Assembly (NCBI RefSeq): GCF_032854445.1
Contig: NC_088301.1
Location: 54,363,187 to 54,427,186 of the forward strand
Direction: 5' to 3'
Length of the DNA: 64,000 bases
Source of the DNA: Liolophura sinensis
Lineage: Eukaryota; Mollusca; Polyplacophora; Chitonida; Chitonidae
The notes under the pieces are model-generated. The model searched no databases, was not told the DNA's origin, and saw nothing but the letters and a program-made list of their open reading frames with translations. Below, in pieces: positions 1 to 11,383 of this stretch; the stretch's first letter is position 1, and each line of letters starts with the position of its first letter. A program made the translations under genes and the position numbers.

Positions 1-530
1 GAAATTTTGTCAATTATTTCTAATTCAGTTCACAAAATTTCTCCCAGTGAGGTTTTCTAGCAGGCTTGTCTGGAAAAGGGCTCTGAAAATTCAACAATCA
101 CAGCTCAGAGCTGGAAGACGCCTGTTAAACATGAACTCTTACCAATTTAAGAACTTTTGTCGCTTGAAGTGAGAAACTGGGGTAAACACCGTCCTTAGCA
201 ATATTTCAGCCATATGACGGTGGTTCACACTTTGAAGTTTTGTCCTTGTTCGTTCTGTTGTTCCTTGGACAACTTGAACGGCATGGAGACCGTTTACTCA
301 TTATGTCTGCGAAAAAAAATCAGGGTTAGATGCCTGCCTTTTCTCCTCACCCAGTAACATTTATTTATACTGAAATCAAGCCAACCACTTGCTGCTCTAT
401 CCTCTAAGTTCTGAGCCCCAAGTGAGGCAGCATAACCTCACGTTGCTAGAGTCTCTGGTATCAACTGACCTATAACTGAATGTGAATCTCACAGCCCAAA
501 TATACAGAAAGGCAGGAAAAAAAACCTTTA
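1..530. other. No gene seen; possible 5' part of the YqaJ element and a SINE scrap
   Basis: No convincing coding region. Positions about 404-465 resemble the middle of the second SINE family seen at 21.3 and 25.4 kb (a 'gctgagccccaagtgagg'-type stretch). The reading frame of the YqaJ relic stays open upstream from 531 to about 486, where a stop occurs. The outer end of the ISL2EU-type element should lie here or beyond the window edge, but I could not identify its terminal repeat. Confidence 0.4.
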
Positions 531-2340
531 GTGCATAAGATATTTATGGCACAAGATAAACACTTTCCCTCACATACACTTTTTGGGTCCTTTCTCAGAC
601 ATATTTATCCTTGGTCTGATACACCATCCCCTCAGTATCATTACAGGGCATTTATAGCCTGGGAGGAAAAGATCCCTGTGATTCTTGTTGTGAATCACAG
701 AGAAAGAGCCCTTATGTTAGAGTATAGGTCTAAATTAATTGTTGGAGATGTCATTCTTCCGGACCCACTTGCTCTTCAAAAAGGATGGCTCAGTGAGAAA
801 GAAGGCAGAAAACTGTGGCCACAAATTTATATCAATGATATTGTGAACTATTTGCAACTGACTTGCCCCCAGGAGCTTGTCAAACAGGTGCTTACCGAAT
901 ATAGGCTTGGAAAAGCCTACAGACTTTTCTTTTGTGCATGAACCAAGGAGATATTTTTCCACAGTGTTCGACCATCTTTTCCTATATGCCTATTCACAGC
1001 AAAGGTTATGCCATCAATGAGTTTGGCCTCTCCAGCCTACAATGTCTGGATCGTTATGCAAAAACGTTTGCCTGAGAACCCAGCATACTGCAACTGTACT
1101 GCAGGTAAGGTGGGGTCCTGTAATCACATTGCCAGTCTTATTTTTAAAGTAGAGTACGCTGCGGTCAGTGGTAGTACAGAAACTTGTACATGCCTACCCT
1201 GCTCATGGAATGTTCCTAGGGGCGAACGGTCTCGGCAGTGTCCATTGTCAGTGAACTTTGGAAAAAATATCATTCTGACAGGCGGTGCACAACAGTTGCT
1301 CAAAATGTGAAGGATTCATTTGCTCCATGTTCTGATAAACAGCTCGCTCATCTAAGTTCAAATAAACTGTCCATTCGTCAAAAGCTCTGAAATTTCTGCT
1401 AAGGGTGCTCCAGAATCAAGATTCCTGCAACTTACTTCAAGACGACGCATGCTTTCCTCATCCCTCCAAGTACCTATATGTCCAATGTCTTTTGTAAACA
1501 TAAATCAGGACATCAACAAATTCACAGCAGACTTAAAATTTACATCAGCCATGTGCAACGGGTTCATGGAAGCTTCACTATCACAACACCTTCGTGCTGT
1601 TTGGAAGGAGCACAGAATAGGTCGCATTACAGCTAGAAATTTTATTGTGTTATATCTCGTTATGAAACACTTGAAAAAAAACACCTGCTCCACCTGTCTT
1701 ATTTCAACCACCATGGCCTATAAAATATGCCCACAAACACTGGCAATGAAGCATGGTATTTCATGTGAGCCTCATGCAAAACAATCATACAAAGACATCA
1801 TGAGAAAATTCCATAAGAAATTTACAGCAGTGGACATGGGTATATATGTGTCATACCAGAGAAGCCCTAAATATCTGCAAATGTTAATCAAGCTGTGAGT
1901 TGTGACTTAGGTATTTGCGAAATTAAATGTCCAAAGTCATCTAAAGTAGAGCAACCAACTCCAGACAATATCCCTTTTGTGGATACTGTAAATGGACACG
2001 TTTGTGCAAAAAAGGACATCTATACTATTCACAGATTCAGGGGCAAATGGGCGGTTGAGGGAGACAGTTCTGTGACTTGTTTGTTTTTACATTACATGGA
2101 TCCTTGAAGGTGAGAGAGGTTTTCAATCAAATGTACAGGGAAAATATGCTTGAGTGTCTCGATTCTTTCTGGAAATTATCCATTCTTCCACAACTGTTCA
2201 GCAATAATGTAGAAAGAAAACTTGAACACAAGTTAGTCAGTGAGGTAACTGTGAAGCCCTCCACTTCTTCATCCACACTTACACAAAAACGGAGAGTTGG
2301 GTCAAGATTTGCAAAAAGAGGCACTGTCACACTGAGATGA
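531..2340 (+). pseudogene. SWIM zinc-finger / YqaJ-type exonuclease relic of an ISL2EU-like transposon
   Basis: Translation in shifting frames gives the order expected for the accessory protein of ISL2EU elements. An N-terminal part (531-941) contains LPDPLALQKGWLS, a WP motif and GKAY. A SWIM zinc finger follows at about 1087-1145 (YCNCTAGKVGSCNHIASLIF, pattern CxC...CxH), then CSWNVPRG near 1200. A YqaJ-like part reads RITARNF near 1622 and CEIKCPKS at 1916-1939, matching the E-x-K of the nuclease. A C-terminal helix reads ENMLECLDSFW near 2140. Breaks: an in-frame TGA at 939-941, a stop at 1308 with a frame change, and further shifts near 1895 and 2080. The SPDG-type aspartate usually upstream of EIKCP is not visible. 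Probably non-functional. Domain identity is confident at family level; function is inferred. Confidence 0.72.
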
Positions 2341-2669
2341 ATTTCTGGTGTGTATCTGTTGTTGTATGCCCGGGCGGTTCAGAATGCTTGCAGGAAGAAT
2401 CGGATCAATGTTCTGAATGTTCCATGTGGTGTAACTGGTGTAACTAATAAATCGGAGTAACATTCCAAAAGATGACCTGTTTGGGTCTGGTTAGTGATCA
2501 GTGACCAACACTGTTGAGATGACGACGGTGTAGACAGTAAAGCTGTCATGTTCTTGGGGGTCTGACCAAGTTTATGAAGGACAGTCTGGTAATTAGTCCC
2601 TTAATCTATAAACAACAGTATTTTGGATACTTGCTCTGAGATATTTGGTAGATGACATTCAATGTTAAA
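2341..2669. other. Non-coding spacer inside the ISL2EU-type element
   Basis: About 330 bases between the end of the YqaJ relic and the SINE. No open frame or repeat that I can name. Confidence 0.3.
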
Positions 2670-2925
2670 GGGGCATCCGTGGCCCAGTCAGTTAGCGCGT
2701 TAGAGAGGCGTAATGACCCAGGAGCTTCTCACCAGTGCGGTCGCTGTGAGTTCAAGACCAGCTTATGCTCTCCGGCCATACGTGTGAAGGTCTGTCAGCA
2801 ACCTGCGGATGGTCGTGGGTTCCCCCGGGCTATGCCCGGTTTCCTCCCACCAAAAAGCTGGCTGTCGTCGTATAAGTGAAATATTCTTGAGTATGGCAAT
2901 CAAATAAATAAGTAAATTAATCAGT
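2670..2925 (+). repeat. tRNA-headed SINE, full-length-like copy
   Basis: The head reads like a tRNA gene: a box A-like TGGCCCAGTCAGTTAGCGCG near 2680 and a box B-like GGTCGCTGTGAGTTCAAGAC near 2739. The body contains GGATGGTCGTGGGTTCCCCC, then TTTCCTCCCACCA, then AAGTGAAATATTCTTGAGTA. It ends in an AATAAATAAGTAAAT tail. This architecture and 3' domain resemble the SINE superfamilies described from bivalves and other metazoans (MetaSINE / BivaSINE type; named from memory, not searched). The flanks tcaatgttaaag and tcagtgttacat may be a diverged target-site duplication. Other copies are at 21.7, 31.5, 53.6 and 53.9 kb, all on -. Confidence 0.8.
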
Positions 2926-3117
2926 GTTACATTATGAACTACTTAGGTACATAGGAATACGTATAAAAATTCTTTGACAGGTGATAGTTACTTGGGGTTA
3001 ATCTCTGATGAAGTCACAAGCATAAAATCATTCATATATTACTATGTCACAAATAAATCAATCACCCAATCAATTAATATATTGGCTTCCTAAAGTTAAC
3101 TAGTGCAAAGTAGAAAG

Positions 3118-4179
3118 TCACAATATCATCAAGAAGTGAAACAGTAACAGGGGCGGTTCTTGTTGAACAGTATTAAATGTTTTCAGCTCTCGTATAACCT
3201 TTTCCACTAAAATTCTCAGATTGGCAATTCGTTTTGTTTTCAAAACACAAGAACTGGTCATCTGAGACTGTCCTCTTCTTCCTGGTGGTACATGTACAGA
3301 GATTGAGTGTTGCGCACATTCATTTTCAATATTGAACCCCATAACTACCATAATTTGAGAATACGAAGGTAATATTTCCAAACATTTAGTCTTTAGTGCC
3401 AGTTCTTTGTCAGAAATCCTTCTCAGAACCTCTAAACTAAATCCTCTGTGAACAGCCCAAGGGAGTTTCATCAGTGTTAACAGGAGTTCATCACTTTCGC
3501 TGTTTTCGATGGTTGAAATGTCTAATACCTCTAAGAGCATACACAGGGCGTGCCCATCGCCGCTTAATGTAAGGCTTTACAAGCAACAATATTTCAAGAA
3601 ATAAGTCTCTACTGCAAATCCCTGTGTAGAGTAACACATTTCTGTCCGTTACCAAAAGTGTTTTTTCATCTCTTAGCGAAGATCATAGCAAACACAAGCA
3701 GCATCAGCCATATCGATACCAACTTGGAGAATGCCTTCGTACAGTTAGATGACAGTTCGTAGGGACAAAGTCTCAACGATGGGGTCTGTCGCATCTGCTG
3801 TGACCATCACCATAACTCCAGGTGGCTGAAAACTACATGGCACACTCAGTTACAAGACAATAGTATTGTTGTCATAGTTCAAGTGCCTTCACTTGTTTTC
3901 TAACCTTTGGTTGGCCTGGTTTTGTCGCCAAACAAATCCGTTTCACACGGCTGCCACCATCAGAATAGCCCAAATGCAACGCTGGGTATGGGTTTTCAGT
4001 TGTTGATTTGCCATCCACAAAATGCCTGCTACATTCTTTCCATTTCTGCCGGCTGTTATCGTGTTTTTCAGGAAACGTAAGCAATCTGTAAAGTAATAAA
4101 AGAAACAAACAGTTTTGAAAAAGAATCTGTCTTTAGTTTCATAATGTTTGAGGCAAATTTTCCAATTTCGAGAACGCAA
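3118..4179 (-). pseudogene. THAP-domain DDE transposase relic (ISL2EU/IS4EU type)
   Basis: Read on -, the 5' part (4179-3872) gives pieces of a THAP zinc finger in alternating frames: CLKHYETKDRF, then CSRHFVDGKSTTENPYPAL. The latter is the hallmark 'C-x-HF-DGKPT-ENP-P-L' end of THAP domains attached to transposases. The 3' part (3540-3118) carries the end of a DDE_Tnp_4-like catalytic domain: MGFNIENECAQHS, PPGRRGQSQM, then RIANLRILVEKVIRELKTF, equivalent to the 'RIA-LRI-VER-I-R-K-F' block that holds the catalytic Glu. The aspartate normally preceding GF (DRGF) is replaced (VMGF). Most of the domain between 3541 and 3871 is unreadable. The gene is broken and inactive. Confidence 0.7.
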
Positions 4180-5480
4180 TTATAATTTTTATTGTAACAA
4201 AAAAATAACCTAATCTTTAAAAGCTAATACAGTCTATCCAAGATATGGCTTGGACAAAAATAGTTATTTTAAATAGTTAGTGACAAACAAATGCATTAGC
4301 AGATACCATATCTTTTTAAGAGCTCCAACACTACATGAGTATGTATATTTACTCGCTCTCTGGATGCTACATGTAGGAACATCTCAGCCTTCAATATTCT
4401 GTCAACAACCTTGGCTGTTTTAGTAAGAACAACATGCAAGGAATATGCATGTTATAATGTCAAAATCAAAATAAATCAACGACGTGTAAAGGCAGAAACG
4501 GCAGATGTATACTGTCTGTACATATTTACATTTTAGATAAAATAGTCACTCAAGAAAGTATCTCTAACTCACATAAAAAGGATAATTTTACAATGCAAAT
4601 GGAAAAAAGTCTTCGTGAACGTTGCCTTTATATGAGGACCCGCATTTCAAATGCTTGTTAAAGTGGTATTTGGGAGGAACTGTCGTTGGTCAAATGTAAA
4701 CATGTACAGTTATCTACAGATAGTATAGAACCGTTAATGTATTAAAATACTCCAAAATTAAATGATAAAAATCAATGCAGAACAAAGGTAACCTGTGAAG
4801 CAAATCAGCTGTAATAGCTGAGCAAAAATGGTGTTATCATTGTTGTTGTTGTTGTAATATCTAGACTACACGTAAACAAATTCAGTTCTTATGTGAAAGG
4901 AGACTTGCATTTGCAACCTTCAACTTTCACACACGAAGCAACATGACGTTTTCCGTGATTTAAGGATTCGAGCGTTGTTATGACAACCTGTGATGGTGCA
5001 GTAGATGACCATGGCTTAGCCATCTGTATTAGTCATATGGCCGCAAACGTAACCGGAAATGGCTTTAATCGCATTTCGAAGGTAATTCGTGGTGGAGTCA
5101 ACAGCCGCTCGAAAACCGACGTTAAAATGAAAAGTGTATTAGACAGTGTTTGTTTCTGCTCTACAATTAGCAGTCGCTTATTTATTCGTATGTGAATATT
5201 ACTGTATGTAGAATTTGTTGAAAAGCAATAAACTTCAGAATATCCACTCCTTTACATTCGTCAAACGTTAAACAGACGACTTTCTTGCAATGCAGTTTCT
5301 CTCTATAAGCTAAGCAGCGAGGAAATATATACCATGGCGTGCAGTGGAATTAAGGGAAACTACTGAATGTCCACATATCACATCTCGTGTCGAGCGTGTG
5401 ACTTGAGAGATGACATTAATTTCGATATAATTTCAGAAACGCCTATGTTGCCCTTCCTATGGTCTGGCGCAATGTAGGGC
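4180..5480. other. Intergenic; short TTG microsatellite
   Basis: No supported gene. A (TTG)n run lies at about 4838-4857. An open frame of 71 codons at 4980-5195 has no recognisable domain and no splice or start context that would make it credible. Confidence 0.35.
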
Positions 5481-5659
5481 TGTAACACAGACGAGGCGAG
5501 ACAAATTATTTAGATGGCATAGAACTTTTAAGATGGCGGACAACCAGTCTCAATACAACGTATACAATGATATGACATCATAATTCCGGACAGAGTATCC
5601 CCCCCCCCACCCCACCGAATTAGAATGTCATTGAGAGTTGTCTCCCTTGAATCGCTACA
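5481..5659 (-). repeat. Diverged solo LTR of the same gypsy family
   Basis: Begins TGTAACACAGACGAGGCGAG, runs through ACAAATTATTTAGATGGCAT, and ends TCGCTACA. It matches the better LTR at 6033-6240 at both ends and in the first 80 bases but is shorter (179 bp) and diverged in the middle. No matching 5-bp duplication is seen: agggc before, atcac after. It is a solo LTR or the end of an older, eroded element. Confidence 0.65.
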
Positions 5660-6032
5660 ATCACTAGCGGGTTTATGTACACCCCTTCGAACATTGACTG
5701 AATTAAAGTCACATTGTTACACACGTAACTACACTGAGCTCTTATGGTTACTTGTATCATGAATACAAATGCATCAAAAACTGTGAACTCTGCCATACAT
5801 GTAGCATTATATCTCAGACTAATTCTAACAAGGATTTAACGCTCTTGGGCTTGTAACAACAACAACACCTTGGCAAACAGTATGCGAACATGTACTTTTA
5901 GAGTTATGAACTATCCTTCCAAAAATATCTTCAAAACTAACCGCATTATATCAGTTTTTATAGATCAGCTTGGAACTACAACACAACAAGAACTAAATGG
6001 CGTGTTACCGAGGGGCAGATCTGAATCTTACC
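5660..6032. other. Spacer between two LTR copies
   Basis: No coding signal. Not recognisable as internal gypsy sequence, so the two LTRs are not simply the two ends of one element. Confidence 0.35.
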
Positions 6033-6240
6033 TGTAACGCAGACGAAACGAGACAAATTATTTAGATGGCATAGGACTTTTAATGGAAGAAGGCGGACAA
6101 CCAATCTCATCCTCCCGATTAACCAATCAGAACGATCGTTTCACTCAGTGTCAACGCACATGTTGGAGATTCCCCTCCTGTGTAACGCCTAAGAGTTATG
6201 TCCCTTAGAACAACATTGCTAATTACCTACGATCGCTACA
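6033..6240 (-). repeat. 3' LTR of the gypsy element (208 bp)
   Basis: On - it starts TGTAGCGATCGTAGGTAATT and ends CGTCTGCGTTACA, i.e. TG...CA with a short terminal inverted TGTA/TACA. It is directly preceded on - by a polypurine tract (+ strand 6241-6252, ctctacccctct). These two features fix the LTR limits. The length is short but within the range of Ty3/gypsy LTRs. Confidence 0.78.
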
Positions 6241-6252
6241 CTCTACCCCTCT
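6241..6252 (-). other. Polypurine tract of the gypsy element
   Basis: On - reads AGAGGGGTAGAG, immediately before the LTR start TGTAGCG. Such a tract primes plus-strand DNA synthesis in LTR retrotransposons. Confidence 0.7.
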
Positions 6253-6540
6253 AAATAAATGTCGTTCCGACATTAGCTACGTTCATGGCTCATCCACACT
6301 TCAACTGATTCCACCAAATCTATCGCTACATCACCGATGAGATAATAACCTAGGCATATTCAACGCAAAAAAGTCTTCAATTCACTGACACACTGGTTGC
6401 AATGGGGTCCACAACATGGGAAATAGTGAACCTATCCCCAGGGGAAAAGACTGCCATGGTCACGTCACGGTTACTCCGTCACAATTTACTGTCCTCAAAC
6501 AAGGCTGTGATCGGTACTCAGTGACATTTCCCATTGTGTC

Positions 6541-9500
6541 CTAAGTCAGCCGGGACGGTGGTTTGATTGTCCTCTTGGATCGTTGTCTCCGTCGCACAGT
6601 TCCATTATCTTCGTTATCACAATCGGAACTGGAATGAACACTATCACTGGCCGCATCCAATCCATTGTAGAGAGTGTCCTCGTGTTGTGTCACTTCAGTT
6701 CTTGGAATGAAAGACCCAGTCTGAGGATTAAGCTTGGATGGACTCTGTTGTTGTTCCGCAAACCACTCTTGCCAATCAAGATCAGTATCCGAATCAGCCT
6801 CTGGGTGTTCCACAGTGTCGCGCTTCCCTTTTTCCTTCACTTTTCGAGGTATTCCTGACTTTGCTCGAGTAGGCTTTGGCGGCTCCAATGGAAGATTATC
6901 ACAAGGCAGGAGTAGGTTTCTGTGCAATGTCCGAACTTTGCCAGTTCCTCAGCTTTCACTCGATAGACAGGACTGTCATCGCTCAGGCGCTGAAGGACAA
7001 CCTGCACCTTGTCTTCCCACCACGATCTCAGTTTTCCAGGTCCACCTCGTTCTGATAAATTCCGGACAAGAACCCTGTCATTTGGCTGAAGGATGTTTGG
7101 CATCATTATGCTGTCGTAGTTCTTCTTGCCCTTTGCTGCTGATTTTGCTGCTGTTTCAGAAGCCAATCTGTACACTTGTTTCATATTTGTTTCCCACTCA
7201 TGGACATACTGTTTGTGAGTCTTGGCATTTTTCGGTGTCTGAATGTCAAACAAGATGTCCACAGGAACACGAGGAGATCATCCGAACAATAGGAAAAACG
7301 GCGAATAACCTGTAGAATCATTCTTCGTACAGTTGTAGGCGTGTACAAGTTTTTTCACGTGTTCTTTCCAGTTAGGCTACTCTCTGGAGGACACGGTTTT
7401 CAACATGGTTAAAATTGTCCGATTAAACCGTTCTGCCTTCCCGTTTCCTTGTGGGTGGTAGGGGGTTGTTCTCGAGCTAACCATGCCACAAAGTTTCTGT
7501 AGGTGACAAAACAACTCGTTCTGGAATTCCCCACCCTGATCGTGGTGAAGACGTGCCGAGAAATCCGAAACGGGGAATAAAGTTACTGAAAATCCGTTCA
7601 GCCGCCGTTTTCCCAGCCTTATTCCTTGTGGGGTACACTTGCACAAAGCGGTAAAGTGGTCAACAACTACTAACAAGTACTCGAACCCACCCTTACCTTT
7701 TTCCAGATGGACAAAGTCAATGCACACCACTTCGAACGGTGAGCTGGTCACAATTCGTTGCAGAGGTGCTCGAGTAGCTTTGGTTGGCACCTTGTCCTTA
7801 AGACACCCACACTCTACCTCAGCCGCCAACTTAGGCCAGTAGAAGCGCTCTCGTATCAGTGAGATCACTCGTTCAGCGCCCATGTGTCCCATATTGTCAT
7901 GCAGTTCTTTCATAACAAGTATTCGCCACTTCTTTGAAAGCACAATCTGAGTACGTTCTGTTCCTCCAGGTAACGTGTTCTTCCTCACGAGCACACCATT
8001 TTCGTCGAAGCTCAGCTTGCTGAATTCTTTCAGCAGTTGTAAGGGTACTTTCATCTGATTGAATGAAGGGTGCTTATCAGATTTGATATGCGGTATCACA
8101 ACACCAATGTCTTCATCGCCCTTCTGCGCTTTAATAATCTCTTGCAAGGGTATTCTTTGTAACGGTGTAGCACAGTCGGTCACCTTGAACTCAAGGTTTA
8201 CGTCACTAGACACCGAAGCGATTAGAACATTGTCCGTACGGGTTGTAGTATTTACACCACTGTTTACACCGCTTGCAAGGCATCCTGGGCGATGATCTCT
8301 GGGTGCTGTTTCCTGTCTTCATTGATATCAAGAGGCATCCTTGAAAGCCCATCGGCATCACAGTTTGTTTTACCTGGTTTATACCTTATCGTGAATTCGA
8401 AGTCCGACAATTCGGCAACCCATCTGTGCCGTGTAGTGTCCAGTTTGGCTCTTGTTAAGATATAAGTCAATGGGTTGTCTCAAACCTCAAATCCAGGAGA
8501 GTAAGATAGGTAATCACGGAATCTCTCGCAGATCGCCCATTTGAGGGTTAGGAACTCTATTTTCCCCAAATGCAGGTAATACTTCTCTTCTGCAGGAGTT
8601 AACGTCCTCGACCCATAGGCAACCACAGCGAACTGTCCATTGTCCCTCGTTTGGTATAACACAGCTCCTAAGCCCTTCTGCGCTGCATCCACATGAAGAA
8701 TGAACTTCTTACCAAAACCTGGGTACGCCATGACATGTTCGGACAGCAGATCATCAACCAGTTCATCTAGTGTTTCTTAATGTTCCGCGGTCCACTGGAT
8801 AGTTCGTTTAGGATTTACTTGGGTATACTTGGACTTTTTACACAGCTTTGACTTCTGAGGGGAATCTTTCCTTTTCAAGAGATCATACAGCAGTTTTGCT
8901 CGTCTAGACTAGTTGGCCAAGTATTTCCGGTAATATCCGAGGAAGCCTAACATCTGCCTCAGCTGTCCTACCGTCTGTGGAGAAGCGTCTTTGAGTTTTC
9001 GCACAGGCTCTTTCTCAGCCAGATCCATCCGACAGCCATCCCTTGACACCAGGTGGCCAAGATATCGAACCTCCTCTCGAAACATCTCACACTTCTTTGG
9101 TTTCAGTTTTATCCCTCTGCCCCTGAGACGGCGAAGCACTTTTCTAATGTGCCGAAGGTGGTCGTCGAAGGTATCGCTGAATACGAGTACATCGTCCAAG
9201 TAGGGAATACAGATCTTGTCCCGCATAAAGGATTGAAGGATTGAAAGACGCCTGGCCCACCAGTAAGACCGAAGGGAATCCTATTCCATTCGTACAGTCC
9301 CCAAGGACTAATAAATGCTGTCATGTGCCGGCACTCTTCCTTTACAAACCCTTGATGGTAGGCTTTCCCTTTATCCAGTAGGGAAAACCAGCATTTCCCG
9401 CCTAAAGTGTTCAAGGCATCCTGGATTCTTGGGACTGGCAGCCTCGCCGGAACACTCTTCCGATTTAGCTTCCGGTAGCCTATACAAAGACGCAGAGAGC

Positions 9501-9985
9501 CGTCCTTTTTCCGGACGCAAACCATTGGGCTAGCAAACTGTGTTTTACTTTTCCTTTTCTCTCCGGCTGGCACTTTGTAGCTTTTTCTACCTGTAGTTAC
9601 AACGCCCAATTCTGTGTTCGTTTTCTGATTAATTAAGTTAACCACAGCAGTTAATGTTCTCTTATCTATAGTGGGTAAACCTGAATGAATCAAATTAACC
9701 TTAAAGTCAAGTCCAGTTTCACGACTGTTGTCCAGATAGAATTTGATCACATTGTATCCTATAATAGGGTCACTCATGCCCTTTACATCGGACACCAGGA
9801 ATGGGACACTAAGTTCCTAACTACCATTGTCTCCTAGTAAACGAAAGTTTATTGGGAGCCAACCCTTGAATGGGATATTGATCCCATTAGCAGCTGATAC
9901 TGTTAAATTACTGTCGCCAAGGATGTCTGTCATAGGCTTTATTTCCGATTGCTTAATTACGTATACTAGAGCGCGTATAAACGTC
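6541..9985 (-). pseudogene. Ty3/gypsy pol polyprotein relic (PR-RT-RH-IN)
   Basis: Pieces in order on -. Protease end at about 9985-9770: ANGINIPFKGW, then an in-frame stop, then VPFLVSDVKGMSDPIIGYNV; no catalytic D-S/T-G is seen. RT at about 9700-8909: ASPMVCVRKKDGSLRLCIGY (normally DYRKLN, here GYRKLN), [16 protein letters not shown], then after a frame change [13 protein letters not shown], the YLDD catalytic motif, and [10 protein letters not shown]. RNase H at 8731-8264: ILHVDAAQKGLGAVLYQ, then after a break FTIRYKPGKTNCDADGLSR. Integrase at 8213-7377: ERFYWPKL, VCIDFVHLEKG (first D), [11 protein letters not shown] (second D), TTPYHPQGNGKAERFNRT (catalytic E). The tail at 7262-6541 holds a chromodomain-free acidic/basic region. 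Breaks occur near 9210, 8740, 8470, 8240 and 7370. Confidence 0.88.
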
Positions 9986-9990
9986 GCCGA

Positions 9991-10447
9991 TTTAAATCTA
10001 CGCTGGATGACAGGCTACAGTACTGAGAATAAACCAAGGGAGTGACGACACAGCTGACATACTAAAATTACTCAAAATGTTGTGTTACTATCACATGAGT
10101 TATCACCGCAAAGGGTACAGGAAGCCTACAACAGACGCATCTCTTTCATTAAAAACCTACCGAAGCACCGGTTAACTCTGAAGTTAATTTTCGACCGACC
10201 TTCTTATAGACTAAATAAACATATGTACCCCCTGACTGTTCACTCTTGGTGTAAGCTGGTGGTGTGTTGTTTGATAATCGGAGATACAGCCACGAGTCAA
10301 CGGGATTACATGAGCCTATAAAAAAGTTTCCTTGTTGACAGTGTTTTAATGTCTGCCTTCCGAATTGAAAATCGATGTGAGCTCAGGTGTCTTCCTGGGA
10401 AGGTAAGCTGTCTTCTTTGTCTCTCAATCATGATATAAAGAAACAGT
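9991..10447. other. Spacer; no gene seen
   Basis: Nothing recognisable. The missing gag and 5' LTR of the gypsy element are not here. Confidence 0.35.
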
Positions 10448-10853
10448 AGTACAACGCAAAACGCCGATCGTATGTTATTATGAGGAGTACAACGTAAAAC
10501 GCCGATCGTATGTTATTATGAAGAGTACAACGTAAAACATAATCAAATCTTATTATGAGTAGTACAACGTAAAACATCAGTCAAATCTTATTATGAGTAG
10601 TACAACACCGATCAAATGTTATTATGAGTAGTACAACGCAAAAAATCAATCAAATGTTATTATGAGTTGTACAACGTAAAACATCAAGCAAATCTTATTA
10701 TGAGTAGTGCAACGTAAAACATCAGTCAAGTCTTATTATGAGTAGTACAACACCGATCAAATGTTATCATGAGTAGTACAACCTAAAACGCCCATCAAAT
10801 GTTATTATGAGTAGTTCAACGTAAAACGCCGATCAAATCTTGTATTGTGAGTA
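10448..10853. repeat. 38-bp minisatellite, 11 copies
   Basis: Eleven head-to-tail units of about 38 bp, typically AGTACAACGTAAAAC then A/GC-TCAAAT then C/GTTATTATGAGT. Units 5 and 9 share the same internal deletion of about 7 bases (CAACACCGATC), and units 4 and 8 also match each other. The array therefore has a four-unit higher-order period. Units 1 and 2 share a variant (GATCGTATG). Confidence 0.92.
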
Positions 10854-11152
10854 GAAAGCCCATAAGTTAACACCAGGACCATTCCTGGATCCACGCTTTT
10901 GTTTTAGCGTGTAATTATGCCGTAAGTAAGATCATCTTTGTGAAAAAGGTCTCAGGTGCACATTTCATATATGGGGCTAGAAGTCAGGTGGTCTATTCCG
11001 ATGGCAACTGTTACAAGTCAGAATCCTACTCAGTTCTCACTTGGGAGTGCTATATCCGATTAAGCCTATGACCTCGTCTTCTTCCCACCCCCTTTCCCTC
11101 ATCACTCAACCTTTCACTCAAAAAGAAGTGAAGCGAAAAGGAGATCTTTTCA

Positions 11153-11383
11153 TTGTCATTTTCAACAGAGAGGATCGTGGATGCAATTGTATATCAGTAT
11201 AAATGTATTGTGAAAAATCACATAGTAACTAATGCTCATTTGACAGCCAAACAAGTTCTAGAGCATCCTAAGGTGCGAAACGTACTTAATGACCTTGAGA
11301 GAAAACCTGTTATTGTTTCTGCAGATAAACCTCCTAATAATAATATCTTTGTCTGCAAAGAAGCTTGGTTGCGACATCACTAA
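11153..11383 (+). pseudogene. Penelope-like element reverse transcriptase scrap
   Basis: A 76-codon open stretch contains VLNDLERKPVIVSADKPPNN followed by NIFVCKEAWLR. This matches the segment 'FV-VPADKA-NN-V-VCK-YY' found in the N-terminal part of RT proteins of Penelope-like retroelements, from family memory. Nothing else of the element is visible on either side, so it is a dead fragment. Confidence 0.55.

Larger units (their letters stand above)
531..4179. mobile_element. Decayed ISL2EU/IS4EU-type DNA transposon (YqaJ nuclease + THAP/DDE transposase)
   Basis: Two broken genes face each other: a SWIM/YqaJ-type nuclease relic on + (531-2340) and a THAP plus DDE-type transposase relic on - (4179-3118). 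As I recall, the ISL2EU (IS4EU) group of eukaryotic DNA transposons encodes exactly this pair, so I read the two relics as one element. A SINE at 2670-2925 sits between them and probably inserted later. Terminal inverted repeats were not found, so the limits given are only those of the coding relics. Confidence 0.6.
6033..9990 (-). mobile_element. Ty3/gypsy LTR retrotransposon, 5'-truncated, on the minus strand
   Basis: The element runs right to left: protease relic, reverse transcriptase, RNase H, integrase, a post-integrase tail, polypurine tract (6252-6241) and 3' LTR (6240-6033). There is no gag, no primer-binding site and no 5' LTR in the bases above 9990, so the 5' end has been lost. 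Several frame breaks show it cannot move on its own. Confidence 0.85.

Noticed and set aside
6583-7315. Open frames on + opposite the gypsy relic (up to 193 codons)
   Set aside because: Antisense shadows of the pol reading frame.
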